The notes below the pieces were generated by a model. That model ran no database searches. It saw only the letters and a program-made list of their open reading frames with translations, and was not told the origin of the DNA. A program made the position numbers and the translations under genes. Source: Chloroflexota bacterium (GTDB taxonomy: Bacteria > Chloroflexota > UBA11872 > VXOZ01). From it: a stretch of DNA of 64,000 bases. Shown here one piece after another: positions 1 to 9,373 of this stretch (the stretch's first letter is position 1; each line of letters starts with the position of its first letter). The DNA is taken from the NCBI GenBank assembly GCA_958295775.1, contig CATQHC010000009.1, positions 186,001-250,000 on the forward strand. Reading direction: 5' to 3'.

Positions 1-386
1 ACGATAATCACCTTGGCGTGCGTGAATCGAAAAGCCGGGCTTGTCCAGCGCACGCGCACACCTGCAGCCGCCAGTCTCTGACTAGCGAGGCGGTTGTACT
101 CGCCACCCCCAACCGGGTTTTCTTCTAACAGCACACGCACCTGAACGCCACGCTGCCGGGCTGCCGCCAACTCCTCGATGATCTCCGCGCTAGACAGGAG
201 ATAGACCATGAGATCTATGGAAGTTTCGGCGCGCCGCAGGAGTTGGAGAAGCTCACGCGCGCCGTGATCGGGGGTAACAATAAGGCTTGTCGGGCCCTGC
301 AGCACATTCTGCCCGGAGGGACTGCAGGCCGGCGCAATGAGGGCAACTGCAATAAATGCGACCCTAAGGGCTTTGATTACCCCCAT
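1..386 (-). CDS. Phospholipase D-like lipoprotein, partial at left edge
   Basis: Reading the minus strand from an ATG at 386 gives an open frame of 128 codons that runs off the window. The product starts with a basic n-region, a hydrophobic stretch and a lipobox ending in Cys21 (APAC), so it should be a secreted, lipid-anchored protein. Next comes a region typical of the first half of the PLD/cardiolipin-synthase fold: helix ELLQLLRRAETSIDLMVYLL, then RGVQVRVLLEENP. At the window edge the frame reads HAKVII, the start of the HxK(x)4D catalytic motif. The second HKD motif lies outside the window. The start is 30 bases beyond the HU stop, so it may be cotranscribed with HU. No clear ribosome site is seen. 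It may be a phosphodiesterase, nuclease or lipid transferase; the substrate cannot be told. Confidence 0.75.
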   Translation of the reverse strand, partial: MGVIKALRVAFIAVALIAPACSPSGQNVLQGPTSLIVTPDHGARELLQLLRRAETSIDLMVYLLSSAEIIEELAAARQRGVQVRVLLEENPVGGGEYNRLASQRLAAAGVRVRWTSPAFRFTHAKVII

Positions 387-416
387 ATACGCAATCGAGT
401 TCGAGAGGAATGCCCT

Positions 417-692
417 CTATCCGCCAACAGACTTGCGTAGCGTGGTGCCGGCGGAAAAGACTGGGGCCTTTCTGGCAGCGACTTGAAGGGGTTCGCCGGT
501 CCGGGGATTGCGTCCGGCCCGGGCAGCTCGTTCCGCAACGCGAAAAGTGCCAAAGCCCGGAATTGCCACACTTTCGCCGCGCATTAGTGAATCTTGTACT
601 GATTCGACAAATGAATCCAGGAATTCCTTAGCCGCTTTTTGCGTTGAGCCTGTTCTTGACGCAACATCTTTGATTAGATCGCTCTGGGTCAT
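417..692 (-). CDS. HU/IHF-family DNA-binding protein
   Basis: A 91-residue histone-like protein of normal HU length. It begins MTQSDLIKDVASRTG (the N-terminal helices), carries the GFGTFRV turn, and has RNPRTGEPL, the arm motif in which the proline intercalates into DNA. The basic tail ends KSVGG. HU dimers bend and compact DNA without strong sequence preference. An in-frame TTG at 707 would add five residues, but the sequence GGAGG sits inside that extension eight bases ahead of the ATG at 692, so the ATG is chosen. It lies upstream of the PLD-like lipoprotein on the same strand. A TATAGT box on the minus strand near 756-761 could be a -10 element, but no convincing -35 was found. Confidence 0.93.
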   Translation of the reverse strand: MTQSDLIKDVASRTGSTQKAAKEFLDSFVESVQDSLMRGESVAIPGFGTFRVAERAARAGRNPRTGEPLQVAARKAPVFSAGTTLRKSVGG

Positions 693-1180
693 GTCCGCTA
701 CCTCCAACTAGAAATGAGCGCCACCAACACCACAATCACAGCGCCGCTTCATCAGACTATACAATATCGCCCTAAGATTCTACTAGGACACCCAAGCAGC
801 ATACCATTATTCCTTCTGGGGGATAAAGTCATGCGACGTAGCCCTGGGAGCAAGGTTTTGCAAACGATTGGAGCTTGTGTAGCGCCACGCTCAACCGAGG
901 GAGCTGCCATTCTCCTACCCCGCTGGAGCCGCCGACACACCTAGACTCTTGCAATGTCGCCTCCAAAACCCTCGCAGAATAGCTTCTCTCTATCTAGAAG
1001 TGTCTAAGAATCCTATAAGTTTTCAATTGGCAGTGCGCATTGCCGTGGACAGTAGACACTGAGTATGCGTAGACTGCTACTATGTAATGTGGTCATCGTG
1101 CGGAATACTTCAATCCAATGGAGTCTGACGATTCGGTACCCAATGTGCATGATCCCAATTCTTTGTGAGGATAGAGCCGC
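693..1180. other. Intergenic, divergent promoters of HU and the efflux operon
   Basis: This 488-base gap separates the leftward HU gene from the rightward HlyD-like gene and so must hold both promoters. Short open frames here have no recognisable domains and unlike codon composition. No repeat or RNA structure was recognised. Confidence 0.5.
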
Positions 1181-3211
1181 GTGAAATATAGATCACTTGT
1201 TGCAATCGTAGTGAGCGGCATTTTGCTGCTCACGGCCTGCGTGCCGTCGCTGCCTTTTATTTCCGGCGATGATGAACCTGAGGAAGTCGTCGCACGTCCG
1301 GTGAGAAGTGTCGAGCGCCCTACGGTCAAAGTGGAACGCGGCTCAATCGTCGATGCGGTTCGAGTCCTGGGGCGTGTAGTCGCGGAAAGTGAAGAAAGCC
1401 TGTTCTTCAAGCAGAACGGCCGTCTTAAGGGCATTTATATTCAGTACAATCAGGCAGTCGTTCAGGGTACGCTGCTCGCCGATTTAGAGACGGGCAACTT
1501 GGAGACGTCCATTCAAAACTCAGAGCTAACCTTGCAAGACTTGGAGCGCAATCTGACCACGGCCCGCACCCAAGCAGCTTCCGGCGCCGCGGATATCACC
1601 ATAGCCCAGCTTGCGGTTGAACAAGCACTGCGGGACCTGGAAGTAGCGCAAGAAGCGCTAACCGAAGCTCAGGGCGGCCCCAGTCAGCAGGAGCGCGCCC
1701 AGTCACAGACTGCGTACACCAAAGCCGCCGCCGACCTTGCCGCAGCCGAGGACGCGCTCAAGCTCGCACAAGAAGCCAATGCGAAGGCCCAAGAGGATCT
1801 TACTGCCTTTCGATCTGGAGCTGCGGTAGACCTGAAGGTACAGCGAGAACTCGACTTGCGCGTGGCCGAAAACGACTATCGCACAGCTCAGACTCGTGTC
1901 GACCAGTTGCGCGCCGGGGGCGCTGATTCGAACCTGTTGAACTTGGAGAGACAACTTGAGGAAGCACAGCGGGCAGTTGATACGGAGCGCCAAAAACTAC
2001 GGGTAGAGGTTAAAGAACTCGAGGATGAGAAAAATGAGCTCGAGGAAGACGATCCTAAGAGGACGAGCAGAGACTCCGGGAGTCTAATCTGGGAAATCAA
2101 CATTCGCAACTGTCAGATCGTCGAAACCCCGCCGCGTATGTGCTTCGCGACTGAAGATAACGCTGTAAGCCACACGGAAATTGTTTTTACCTCACCACTG
2201 CCAAATACCAAGATGAACAGCTTGTGGCTTGCCATGAAGGCTGCAGAGCAGAACTACGAACTGGCTGATGCGCAGGCGGGCGATGCACTGCCCGGAGCTG
2301 AAGCCAACTTGGAAAAAGCCCGTTTCGCATTGGAGCAGGCGCAGACGGCGTTGGAGGAAGTCGGACAGGTGCTTGAGAGAGCCCTTATTACTGCGGAACT
2401 TGACCTCAATGCCAAACAAGCTGCCGTGGCGCAGGCAAGAGCCGACCTCGATGCGACCAAAGAAGGCTACGATACCGTCCAGTCCGGTGTGGACCCCGAG
2501 AAGGTACGCGACGCTGAACTAAACCTCGCCAATAAAGAGGCGACCTTGCAGAAGGCCCAGGCAAATCTGGAGCAGGTACTCATCAATGCCGCCGATGCCG
2601 GCAACGTCGCCAAACTGGAAAACGACCTCAAGCGCGCGCGCGCGAACCACGATCTGCTGCTCGAGCAGCTTTCAGATGCACGCCTGACAGCGCCCTTTGA
2701 CGGGGTAATCCAGTTCATCAGTGGCAAGGCCGGCGAGCCGGTCAGCGCCTACGGGCCCATTATTGGGCTTGCGGATCCCACCAAACTCATAATTTCCGCC
2801 GACCTTTCCGAAGACGATGTGCCCAAGGTCGCCCTGGAGCAAATCGCAGACCTTACCCTTGATGCGTTTTCTTCGGAGGTCCTAATGGGCACGATCACCA
2901 AGCTGCCTACCTCGCTCGTCACCACGCAGGGCGTAATTCAAGACCGTTCCATCCATCTCGAAGTGGACTGGCCGAAAGAGGGAGCAGAGATTGGTATGCT
3001 GGCGCGCGTTACTATTACGGTGCAGGAAAAGCACGACGTACTGAAGGTGCCAATCGAATCCATAAAGCGCTCCGGTAGACGTACCTTCGTTGAATTCATG
3101 GACGGCGACATCAAACGCGCCAAGAACGTTGAGATAGGCATCCAAACTGAAACAGAGGTTGAAGTCCTCAGCGGTCTCGAGGAAGGTTTCGTCATTCTGC
3201 AGGGCCAGTAG
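1181..3211 (+). CDS. HlyD/MacA-like periplasmic adaptor lipoprotein
   Basis: 676 residues. The N-terminus is a lipoprotein signal with LTAC and Cys20 as the lipidation site. After it comes a biotinyl-lipoyl-like half motif (about 50-110), then an exceptionally long, Ala/Glu/Gln-rich coiled coil (about 110-510) interrupted near 300-350 by a non-helical, cysteine-containing segment. The second lipoyl half follows (RLTAPFDGVIQFISGKAGEPV, about 500-525), then beta-barrel and membrane-proximal domains ending in EEGFVILQGQ. This is the layout of MacA/HlyD adaptor proteins that couple FtsX-type permeases to export. The start is GTG with GAGG upstream. The permease and two ATPases follow on the same strand, so it is most likely the extracytoplasmic subunit of one transporter. 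The transported substrate is unknown. Confidence 0.85.
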   Translation: MKYRSLVAIVVSGILLLTACVPSLPFISGDDEPEEVVARPVRSVERPTVKVERGSIVDAVRVLGRVVAESEESLFFKQNGRLKGIYIQYNQAVVQGTLLADLETGNLETSIQNSELTLQDLERNLTTARTQAASGAADITIAQLAVEQALRDLEVAQEALTEAQGGPSQQERAQSQTAYTKAAADLAAAEDALKLAQEANAKAQEDLTAFRSGAAVDLKVQRELDLRVAENDYRTAQTRVDQLRAGGADSNLLNLERQLEEAQRAVDTERQKLRVEVKELEDEKNELEEDDPKRTSRDSGSLIWEINIRNCQIVETPPRMCFATEDNAVSHTEIVFTSPLPNTKMNSLWLAMKAAEQNYELADAQAGDALPGAEANLEKARFALEQAQTALEEVGQVLERALITAELDLNAKQAAVAQARADLDATKEGYDTVQSGVDPEKVRDAELNLANKEATLQKAQANLEQVLINAADAGNVAKLENDLKRARANHDLLLEQLSDARLTAPFDGVIQFISGKAGEPVSAYGPIIGLADPTKLIISADLSEDDVPKVALEQIADLTLDAFSSEVLMGTITKLPTSLVTTQGVIQDRSIHLEVDWPKEGAEIGMLARVTITVQEKHDVLKVPIESIKRSGRRTFVEFMDGDIKRAKNVEIGIQTETEVEVLSGLEEGFVILQGQ

Positions 3212-3519
3212 TGAATCGGGTAACTCTTGTAGAAAGGGCCGGTAGTCTTCTTCGCGCCACCGGCCGCAAGTATCGATTGCTTGAGGTTTTCAGCGGATTG
3301 AATGTCGTGCGAAGTGTGACTCCCACCATTTGCGCGCATCGCTCAACTAGGGTCGGATGAGGGAGGAGCACTTATGATTTGTTCGATGCTCGACCTCGAT
3401 CGCAGGCACCGGCACTTCGGTCACAGTCAATCGAGTTTGGGGACAGGTCCTGCAATGATGACGTTTGACGTCCGGCCGCCCGGCATTTTGACTCAAGGTG
3501 AAAGACAAAGCACGGCCTC
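3212..3519. other. Intergenic within the efflux operon
   Basis: 308 bases between the adaptor and the permease. No gene, strong terminator or known RNA was seen. The large gap means the permease may have its own promoter. Confidence 0.4.
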
Positions 3520-6309
3520 ATGACCTATTCCATTTTGGTCTTAGTCACCAAGCGTCTTCTCAACAATATCAATATTGTTTTCTCCACCATCCTCGGATTG
3601 GTGGTCACAGTGACGCTTGTGTCCAGTGTCCCGCTCTACTCGGAAGGCATGAGCGAGATGCTCTTGCACCGCGCGCTGCGGGATACGGAATCTCGCCAGG
3701 CACAGCCGCGGGCCAGTCTTCTCATTCGCAAGTTTGAGCAGAAGAACGAGACAAACATCTCGCTCCTGCAGTATCGCCAGGCCGATGAATATATGCGGGT
3801 CACGGCGCCCACCGAGATGGGCATCCCGCTGCTGCTTTCAACCCGCTACGGTCAGACAGAGCACATGGCCATACTCTCGAGCGGGGATGAGATCAGCTTC
3901 ACGTCGCGGCAATTTGCCGACTGGGGCTTCATTGCTTTTGCCACGGACTTCGATAAACACATTCGCATCTTGGAGGGACGCTATGCCAAGGTGGCAAAGT
4001 CCGGCGATCCCTACATCGAAGCCGTAATCATGACTGAGAAACTGGACGCGATCGGGGCTGAAGTCGGAGACCATCTCTTCGTCCGCTTCCAAAGGCCCGG
4101 CGGCGAGCCGGAGCCTATCGAAGTCAAGATCGTGGGCCGCTGGTTCCCAAACGACCCCAACGAGATTTATTGGTTCTATCATCCCCAGTACTTTAAAGAA
4201 GGACTCATGGTCCCGGACGAGACCTTCATTGAAGTGATTCTCACGGACTATGAGGAGATCGGCTACGAGTACACCTGGTTCTCAGTTTTCGACGTCGATG
4301 CAGTCAACGCGAGCAATGCCAGGTCCATCGTTACGGGCATTAGCGAAATCCGTTCCAACCTCGGCACCATCCTGGGCAAAGTGAAAATCGACATTTCGCC
4401 CGAGGACATTCTGCTGCGGTATTTGCGGGACCTCTTCTTTCTCAAGATTCTGCTCTTCATTCTCTCCGCGCCCGTGATCGGCATTGTGCTTTACTACATT
4501 GGCATCGCTTCTTCGATGGTCGTGGACCGGCAGCGCAACGAAATTGCGGTGTTAAAGAGCAGAGGCGCGAGCACCTGGCAAATCATCGGCATCTATTTGC
4601 TGGAAGGCGGCATGATCGGCGTATTGGCCCTCGTGGTTGGGCCGGTGCTGGGGGTTTACCTCGCCCAACTCATCGCGCGTACATACACGTTCTTAACATT
4701 TATCGGCCGCGACCCACTCCCGATTACGATTACGACCAGCACGTTCAATTACGCCCTGGCTGCTATTGCGCTCTCCATCGGCGCGGCATTAATGCCGGCA
4801 GCCGCCACGGCCAGGCACAGCATCGTAACCTTCAAGATGGAAGCCTCGCGCAAGCTGAGAAGACCGTGGTGGCAACGCTTCTTCCTCGACATCCTTTTGC
4901 TAGCGCTCTCCGTGTACGGTTACCGACTGTTGCAGGACCAACGACAGGTCATCGTCTTGGGAGAAGAAGGCAACGTCTTTTCCAATCCGCTGCTGCTCAT
5001 CGTGCCTTCCGTCTTCATGTTCGGCATGGCGTTGCTGTTCGTGCGGCTATTCCCATACATCGTTGAGTTGGTGACGCGCATTGGAAACCGCTTCTGGGGA
5101 GTTTCAATACTCTTGGGACTGCGGCATATCTCCCGTTCTGCGGGTCAATACAACAGCCTGCTGTTGCTGCTCGTGCTCACGCTGGCCATTGGCACCTTCA
5201 GCGCCTCTGTGGCCGCCACGCTCACGCGCAACCATTCAGATTCCGTCTACTATCGCATTGGCGCCGACATGGCCTTCTACGAATCCGGCGATTACGATGA
5301 GGAGCTTGAGCAATGGTACATCGCGCCGTTCTCCGACCACTTGCAGGTCGAGGAGATTAAGGCCGCTGCCCGCGTTTGGGACAGCAAGGGCAATGCCATT
5401 CTGCCGGATCGGGCCACCCCCGAGATCCAAATCGTCGCGCTGGATCCCTGGGATGCCGTCAACGTCATGTATTGGCGACCCGACTTTGCCCACCGCTCAC
5501 TGGTTACGTTGATGAATGAGCTTGCCGCGCAGCCGGATGCCCTTTTGGCCAGCGCCAACTTCATGATCGACCACAAGCTGAAAGTCGGCGACCGCGTGCG
5601 CATAAGCTTGCGCCAGCAACAGCTCGACTTTGTGATTGTCGACTGGGTGGACTACTTCCCCACCCAATTCCCTGATACGGATTACTTTGCCATCGCGAAT
5701 CTTGACTATATCTTCGACAATATCGGGCTGGGACCCTACGATGCCTGGGTTAAGACAGATGAGGGCGCCGATATCGAAGCCATCGAAGAGAAGCTGCGCG
5801 ATCTGGAATTCATTGTCGTGCGCACGCAGGATACCCGTGAGAAGGTGATTGCCCAACGCGATGATCCACGCCGAACCGGCGTTTTCGGCATGCTTACGGT
5901 TGGCTTCTTGATTGCCATTCTCCTGACAATTCTGGGATTCTTGACCTATTCGTTGCTTTCTTTCCAACGCCGCATGCAGGACTTTGGTATTCTGCGTGCG
6001 ATGGGCCTCTCCATACGACAGTTGATTGGCCTCTATATCTTTGAGCAGGGCTTCCTCATAGTCATGGGAGTCACTTTAGGCACGGTATTTGGTGTCATGG
6101 CGGGGCGAATATTCATCCCCTTCCTCCAAATCAAGACCGGTGAACATGCGAACATTCCTTCATTTGTAGTATTAACGGCCTGGGGCGACATCGCTAAGAT
6201 CTACATAATCCTGGCTATCATTCTGGCCATCGCGGTACCGGTGATCATCTCCATGCTTTCGCGCATGCGCATTCATGAGGCAATCAAGTTTGGGGAAGAG
6301 CAAGGATGA
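3520..6309 (+). CDS. ABC transporter permease, double FtsX (MacB/LolC-like)
   Basis: 929 residues with an N-terminal membrane helix (about 15-35), a large extracytoplasmic domain, then a three-helix FtsX block (about 305-435) containing the usual VVDRQRNEIAVLKSRGAS coupling loop. A second transmembrane segment and extracytoplasmic domain follow, then a C-terminal FtsX block (about 785-920) with FQRRMQDFGILRAMGLS. Two FtsX modules in one chain mean a single polypeptide can form both halves of the permease. Such permeases are mechanotransducers driving lipoprotein, peptide or drug movement outside the membrane. The stop overlaps the next ATPase start by four bases (ATGA), which indicates translational coupling. 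No good ribosome site precedes the ATG at 3520. Confidence 0.88.
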   Translation: MTYSILVLVTKRLLNNINIVFSTILGLVVTVTLVSSVPLYSEGMSEMLLHRALRDTESRQAQPRASLLIRKFEQKNETNISLLQYRQADEYMRVTAPTEMGIPLLLSTRYGQTEHMAILSSGDEISFTSRQFADWGFIAFATDFDKHIRILEGRYAKVAKSGDPYIEAVIMTEKLDAIGAEVGDHLFVRFQRPGGEPEPIEVKIVGRWFPNDPNEIYWFYHPQYFKEGLMVPDETFIEVILTDYEEIGYEYTWFSVFDVDAVNASNARSIVTGISEIRSNLGTILGKVKIDISPEDILLRYLRDLFFLKILLFILSAPVIGIVLYYIGIASSMVVDRQRNEIAVLKSRGASTWQIIGIYLLEGGMIGVLALVVGPVLGVYLAQLIARTYTFLTFIGRDPLPITITTSTFNYALAAIALSIGAALMPAAATARHSIVTFKMEASRKLRRPWWQRFFLDILLLALSVYGYRLLQDQRQVIVLGEEGNVFSNPLLLIVPSVFMFGMALLFVRLFPYIVELVTRIGNRFWGVSILLGLRHISRSAGQYNSLLLLLVLTLAIGTFSASVAATLTRNHSDSVYYRIGADMAFYESGDYDEELEQWYIAPFSDHLQVEEIKAAARVWDSKGNAILPDRATPEIQIVALDPWDAVNVMYWRPDFAHRSLVTLMNELAAQPDALLASANFMIDHKLKVGDRVRISLRQQQLDFVIVDWVDYFPTQFPDTDYFAIANLDYIFDNIGLGPYDAWVKTDEGADIEAIEEKLRDLEFIVVRTQDTREKVIAQRDDPRRTGVFGMLTVGFLIAILLTILGFLTYSLLSFQRRMQDFGILRAMGLSIRQLIGLYIFEQGFLIVMGVTLGTVFGVMAGRIFIPFLQIKTGEHANIPSFVVLTAWGDIAKIYIILAIILAIAVPVIISMLSRMRIHEAIKFGEEQG

Positions 6310-7250
6310 AGAAGATACCGGAACTCCCAGAACGTGGTCAGCCGTTCATCATTTGCGACAATCTGGTCAAGATCTATAAGGTGGCCGACCTCGAGGTTGT
6401 CGCGCTGCAGGGGCTGGACCTTGAAGTCGCCCGGGGTGAGATTATGGCCATCATTGGGAACTCCGGCAGCGGCAAATCAACGCTCCTCAACACCCTGGGC
6501 GGCTTGGACCGGCCAAGCGCAGGCGTCCTGACAATTGGCAGTCTGAATCTGGTCAAGATGTCCGACTCCGATCTCGTCTGGTACAAGCGGCACATGGTGG
6601 GATTCGTCTGGCAGCAGAGCTCGCGCAACCTGATTTCCTACCTCACCGCGCTGGAAAACGTACAGATTCCCTTGATAGTTGCCGGCATGCCCGCCAAGAA
6701 GCGAGAGGCCCGGGCAACGGAACTGCTGGAGGCTGTAGGTCTGGAGCACCGCTTGCGCCATCGTGTGGGCCAACTATCCGGCGGCGAGCAGCAACGTGTC
6801 GCCATCTCGATCTCGCTGGCGCTCTCGCCACCGCTCCTCCTCGCCGATGAGCCCACCGGTGAGGTCGATACCCAAACCGCCAGCACCATCTACAACACCT
6901 TCCGCCGTATCAATGAAGAATTCGGTACGACGATCATCATCGTGAGCCACGACCCGAACGTCGCGTATCGCGTAGACCGCGTGGTGGCCATTCGCGATGG
7001 TCGTACGAGCACGGAGACGGTGCGACGCATAAACCTCGAGGAGGGACAGGAGGAGATCAGTCACGATGAGTACGTCGTGCTTGATTCCGCAGGCCGTCTG
7101 CAAATTCCTCAAGAGTACTTAGAACAATTCGGGATTCGCGACCGCGCCATAGTTGAGATGTCCGACGACGGCATCGTAGTAAAGCCGGCATACGGTTCAT
7201 CGGAGGAAGAAGAGGACAAGCGGGGGCTGCGCGGACTGCTGCGCCGCTAG
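6306..7250 (+). CDS. ABC transporter ATPase with C-terminal AbrB/SpoVT-like domain
   Basis: 314 residues. Residues 15-240 are a MacB/LolD-type nucleotide-binding domain: Walker A GNSGSGKS (51-58), Q-loop in FVWQQSS, signature LSGGEQQR (about 157), Walker [13 protein letters not shown], and H-loop IIVSHDP. After a short linker, residues about 254-297 read [18 protein letters not shown], followed by a hydrophobic and acidic strand ending VVKPAY. This is the pattern of the AbrB/MazE/SpoVT swapped-hairpin domain. The last residues are a charged tail. The ATPase powers the FtsX permease; its start overlaps that gene's stop. What the AbrB-like tail does (dimerisation, DNA contact or regulation of the ATPase) cannot be told from sequence. 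Confidence 0.9.
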   Translation: MKKIPELPERGQPFIICDNLVKIYKVADLEVVALQGLDLEVARGEIMAIIGNSGSGKSTLLNTLGGLDRPSAGVLTIGSLNLVKMSDSDLVWYKRHMVGFVWQQSSRNLISYLTALENVQIPLIVAGMPAKKREARATELLEAVGLEHRLRHRVGQLSGGEQQRVAISISLALSPPLLLADEPTGEVDTQTASTIYNTFRRINEEFGTTIIIVSHDPNVAYRVDRVVAIRDGRTSTETVRRINLEEGQEEISHDEYVVLDSAGRLQIPQEYLEQFGIRDRAIVEMSDDGIVVKPAYGSSEEEEDKRGLRGLLRR

Positions 7251-7323
7251 CATCCCCGATCTCGCCGGCCTACCCGCGCGAAAGTGCGCCCGTCCCCTAC
7301 ATAGAGAAGGCAAGACAGTAGAC

Positions 7324-8118
7324 ATGGCCGAACCCATTGCAATAGCCGAAGAGGTATCCCGGGTCTATCATGTGGGCCGCGAGGACATCTACGCGGTCCG
7401 TGAGGCAAGTTGGCTAATACCGCCCGGCCGCCTCCTGGCGTTGCAAGGACGATCCGGTAGCGGCAAGACGACCCTGCTAAACCTTGTCGGCGGTCTGGAC
7501 CGTCCCACGTCCGGCCTAATCAAAATTATGGACAACGACACGCGCAAGATGAGTGATCGCGAACTCACCATGTTGCGCCGCCACAAGATCGGTTTCATCT
7601 TTCAGGCGTTTGCGCTACTGCCCGTGCTCTCGGCGTATGAGAATGTCGAGCTGCCGATGCGCATTGCGGGCATGGGTGCGCGCAAGCGCCATCAACGCGC
7701 GCTTGATCTCCTCGACCTCGTGGGCTTGAGCAAGCGTGCCAGCCACCGCCCCTTTGAACTGTCCGGCGGCGAACAGGGCCGCGTGGCGATTGCGCGCGCC
7801 TTGGCCAACGAGCCGGCCCTGCTGCTGGCTGATGAGCCAACCGGTGACCTCGATAGTGTGACGGGACTCCAGATGATGCTCCTGTTTTCGCGCATTGTGC
7901 GCCAGGAAGGCGTCACTGTTGTGATGGCTACCCACGACCTGTCTGTCCGAGACATAGCGGATGAAACATATACCATGAGCGACGGCGTGCTCGCGCGCTG
8001 GCATCCATCACAGGAAGAGTCCAGCGATACGATAACTACCCTGCTCCGGCAGGCTGAGTCAGGGAAGTGGCAGCCGCCAGAAGAACAGCCACCTGCACAA
8101 GCTCCCCCAGGTAGCTAG
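7324..8118 (+). CDS. ABC transporter ATPase (MacB/LolD-type)
   Basis: 264 residues with a complete nucleotide-binding domain: Walker A GRSGSGKT (42-49), FIFQAFALLPVLSAYENV around the Q-loop, signature LSGGEQGR, Walker [13 protein letters not shown] and H-loop MATHD. The LPVLSAYENVELP segment is typical of the lipoprotein/macrolide exporter class. It lies 73 bases beyond the first ATPase, in the same direction. Together they provide two different ATPases for one double-FtsX permease, suggesting a heterodimeric motor. It ends with a proline-rich tail (PPEEQPPAQAPPGS). No AbrB-like extension is present, unlike its partner. Confidence 0.9.
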   Translation: MAEPIAIAEEVSRVYHVGREDIYAVREASWLIPPGRLLALQGRSGSGKTTLLNLVGGLDRPTSGLIKIMDNDTRKMSDRELTMLRRHKIGFIFQAFALLPVLSAYENVELPMRIAGMGARKRHQRALDLLDLVGLSKRASHRPFELSGGEQGRVAIARALANEPALLLADEPTGDLDSVTGLQMMLLFSRIVRQEGVTVVMATHDLSVRDIADETYTMSDGVLARWHPSQEESSDTITTLLRQAESGKWQPPEEQPPAQAPPGS

Positions 8119-8304
8119 CCTCTTCCCGCCCCATCGGCTTTCGCGCCTCCCAGATTTCTATGTCTTCGCCGTGCAGGTGAAGAGTTGAGTATTATGTAGA
8201 CTTCTTGCCTGGCGATTCCTTACGGTTGGCGACCGGCCAAGACCGGCATCCCAGAAGACTGCCCTGATCGTGCCGTCACGCAAGACTTGCGTTCGCTTGA
8301 CTAG

Positions 8305-8333
8305 TTGTACGACAGCCCCGGTTTCGCTATCGT
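8305..8333 (+). promoter_or_regulatory. Candidate promoter for tRNA-Ser
   Basis: TTGTAC (8305-8310) and TATCGT (8328-8333) are separated by 17 bases. They lie 17 bases upstream of the mature tRNA 5' end. This is a consensus-like match only. Confidence 0.4.
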
Positions 8334-8350
8334 ATTAATTGTCGCCCCTT

Positions 8351-8441
8351 GGAGAGGTGTCCGAGTGGTCGAAGGAGATCGTCTCGAAAACGATTACGCC
8401 CCAAAAGGGCGTCGTGGGTTCGAATCCCACCCTCTCCGCCA
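8351..8441 (+). tRNA. tRNA-Ser (anticodon CGA)
   Basis: A complete class II tRNA. The acceptor stem is GGAGAGG (8351-8357) paired with CCTCTCC (8431-8437), the discriminator is G at 8438 and CCA is encoded (8439-8441). The anticodon stem ATCGT/ACGAT encloses the loop CTCGAAA with anticodon CGA at 8385-8387, reading UCG. The long variable arm TACGCCC/GGGCGTC marks it as serine. The T arm is GTGGG-TTCGAAT-CCCAC. Confidence 0.97.
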
Positions 8442-8515
8442 ATTTCATGCAAGCGATGGCTCTGTCCAGCCCTCCGCCAGGCCGAAGACCATCGGTAAGT
8501 CCTGAGGCAAATAGC

Positions 8516-8899
8516 ATGCAAGGCGAGAAGCCAACCTACCCCCGGCTCATCCCAATTCTCTACGTGCGAGATCTGGACTCAGAAGTCGATTTTTATACGA
8601 GCCTGGGCTTTGAGATAACGTACCAAGGCGATGAGTTTCCCGGCTTCATCGCTTTGAATAGCGGCGAATTCGAATTCGGCTTGAAGGAAAAGGAGGACTT
8701 CGATCCTCTGCAGGCAGAAGCGAGCTTCGTCTGGCAAATGGAAGTGGACAGCTTCACGAAAGTAGTAGCAATCTGCGTTGAAAGAGCCCTGGAGTACTCC
8801 GAACCGAAGCAGTATTGGGAGGCAAGGGACGCCTGGGAGATGACCGTGCAGACGCCCAACGGCTACAGCTTGCATCTTGATAAGCTCGGCAAGGACTGA
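8516..8899 (+). CDS. VOC/glyoxalase-fold protein
   Basis: 127 residues. The N-terminus reads RLIPILYVRDLDSEVDFYTSLGFEI, the classic first beta-alpha-beta module of vicinal-oxygen-chelate proteins. The C-terminal part ends with EMTVQTPNGYSLHLDKL, the second module with the position of a metal or ligand residue (E/H). VOC proteins include glyoxalases, dioxygenases and antibiotic-binding proteins; the substrate cannot be predicted. The open frame extends upstream through the tRNA gene, so the ATG at 8516 is taken as the start; TGAGG lies 11 bases before it. It is the first of several small VOC genes here. Confidence 0.75.
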   Translation: MQGEKPTYPRLIPILYVRDLDSEVDFYTSLGFEITYQGDEFPGFIALNSGEFEFGLKEKEDFDPLQAEASFVWQMEVDSFTKVVAICVERALEYSEPKQYWEARDAWEMTVQTPNGYSLHLDKLGKD

Positions 8900-9373
8900 T
8901 GCAGTCTCCCACCGGAGACCGGGCCGCCCCTGCCTATGTCCGCACCACACCTGGTTGGGAGAGGCTCTAGGGATTGAGAAGAATGTGGAGCTTCGCGACT
9001 CTGCGGGCAACATCATGCACGCGGAATTGAGCTTCAGCAACTACCGCCCCGCGATCGGCACAAAATAGTGCACAACCGGTTTAGCACCGCGAGGATCGAG
9101 CATTTTGGTATTCCCACACCAGGCAGACCCTCTCTCACGTAGATGCAAGTTGCATTCACCTCGGCATGAACAGCGCAAGTCCACTGGCGTCCACAATTGA
9201 GTGAGTCCCACTTGTTCCACCCTTCCTTTGTTACTACAGTGTGGGTTGCTGATCTCCCGATTGGGTACACCCGTTCGCATGTGGGAACTGGAGGTCTCGC
9301 GGAAGTAGTCCTCAGAACGCATTGAGATAGTGTGCCCCTGAGTCACGCATTTGGCTCCCAATGGAGAAACAAA
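8900..9373. other. Intergenic with possible VOC gene remnant
   Basis: 474 bases without an intact gene. In one plus-strand frame ending at a stop at 9068 the translation contains EKNVELRDSAGNIMHAELSF. This resembles the DPDG-x-x-HAEL strand of PhnB-type VOC proteins, so a decayed paralogue may lie at about 8955-9068. The rest has no recognised content. Confidence 0.3.

Noticed and set aside
8339-8515. N-terminal extension of the VOC protein
   Set aside because: The open frame runs straight through the tRNA-Ser gene; the ATG at 8516 has a ribosome site and starts the family's domain.
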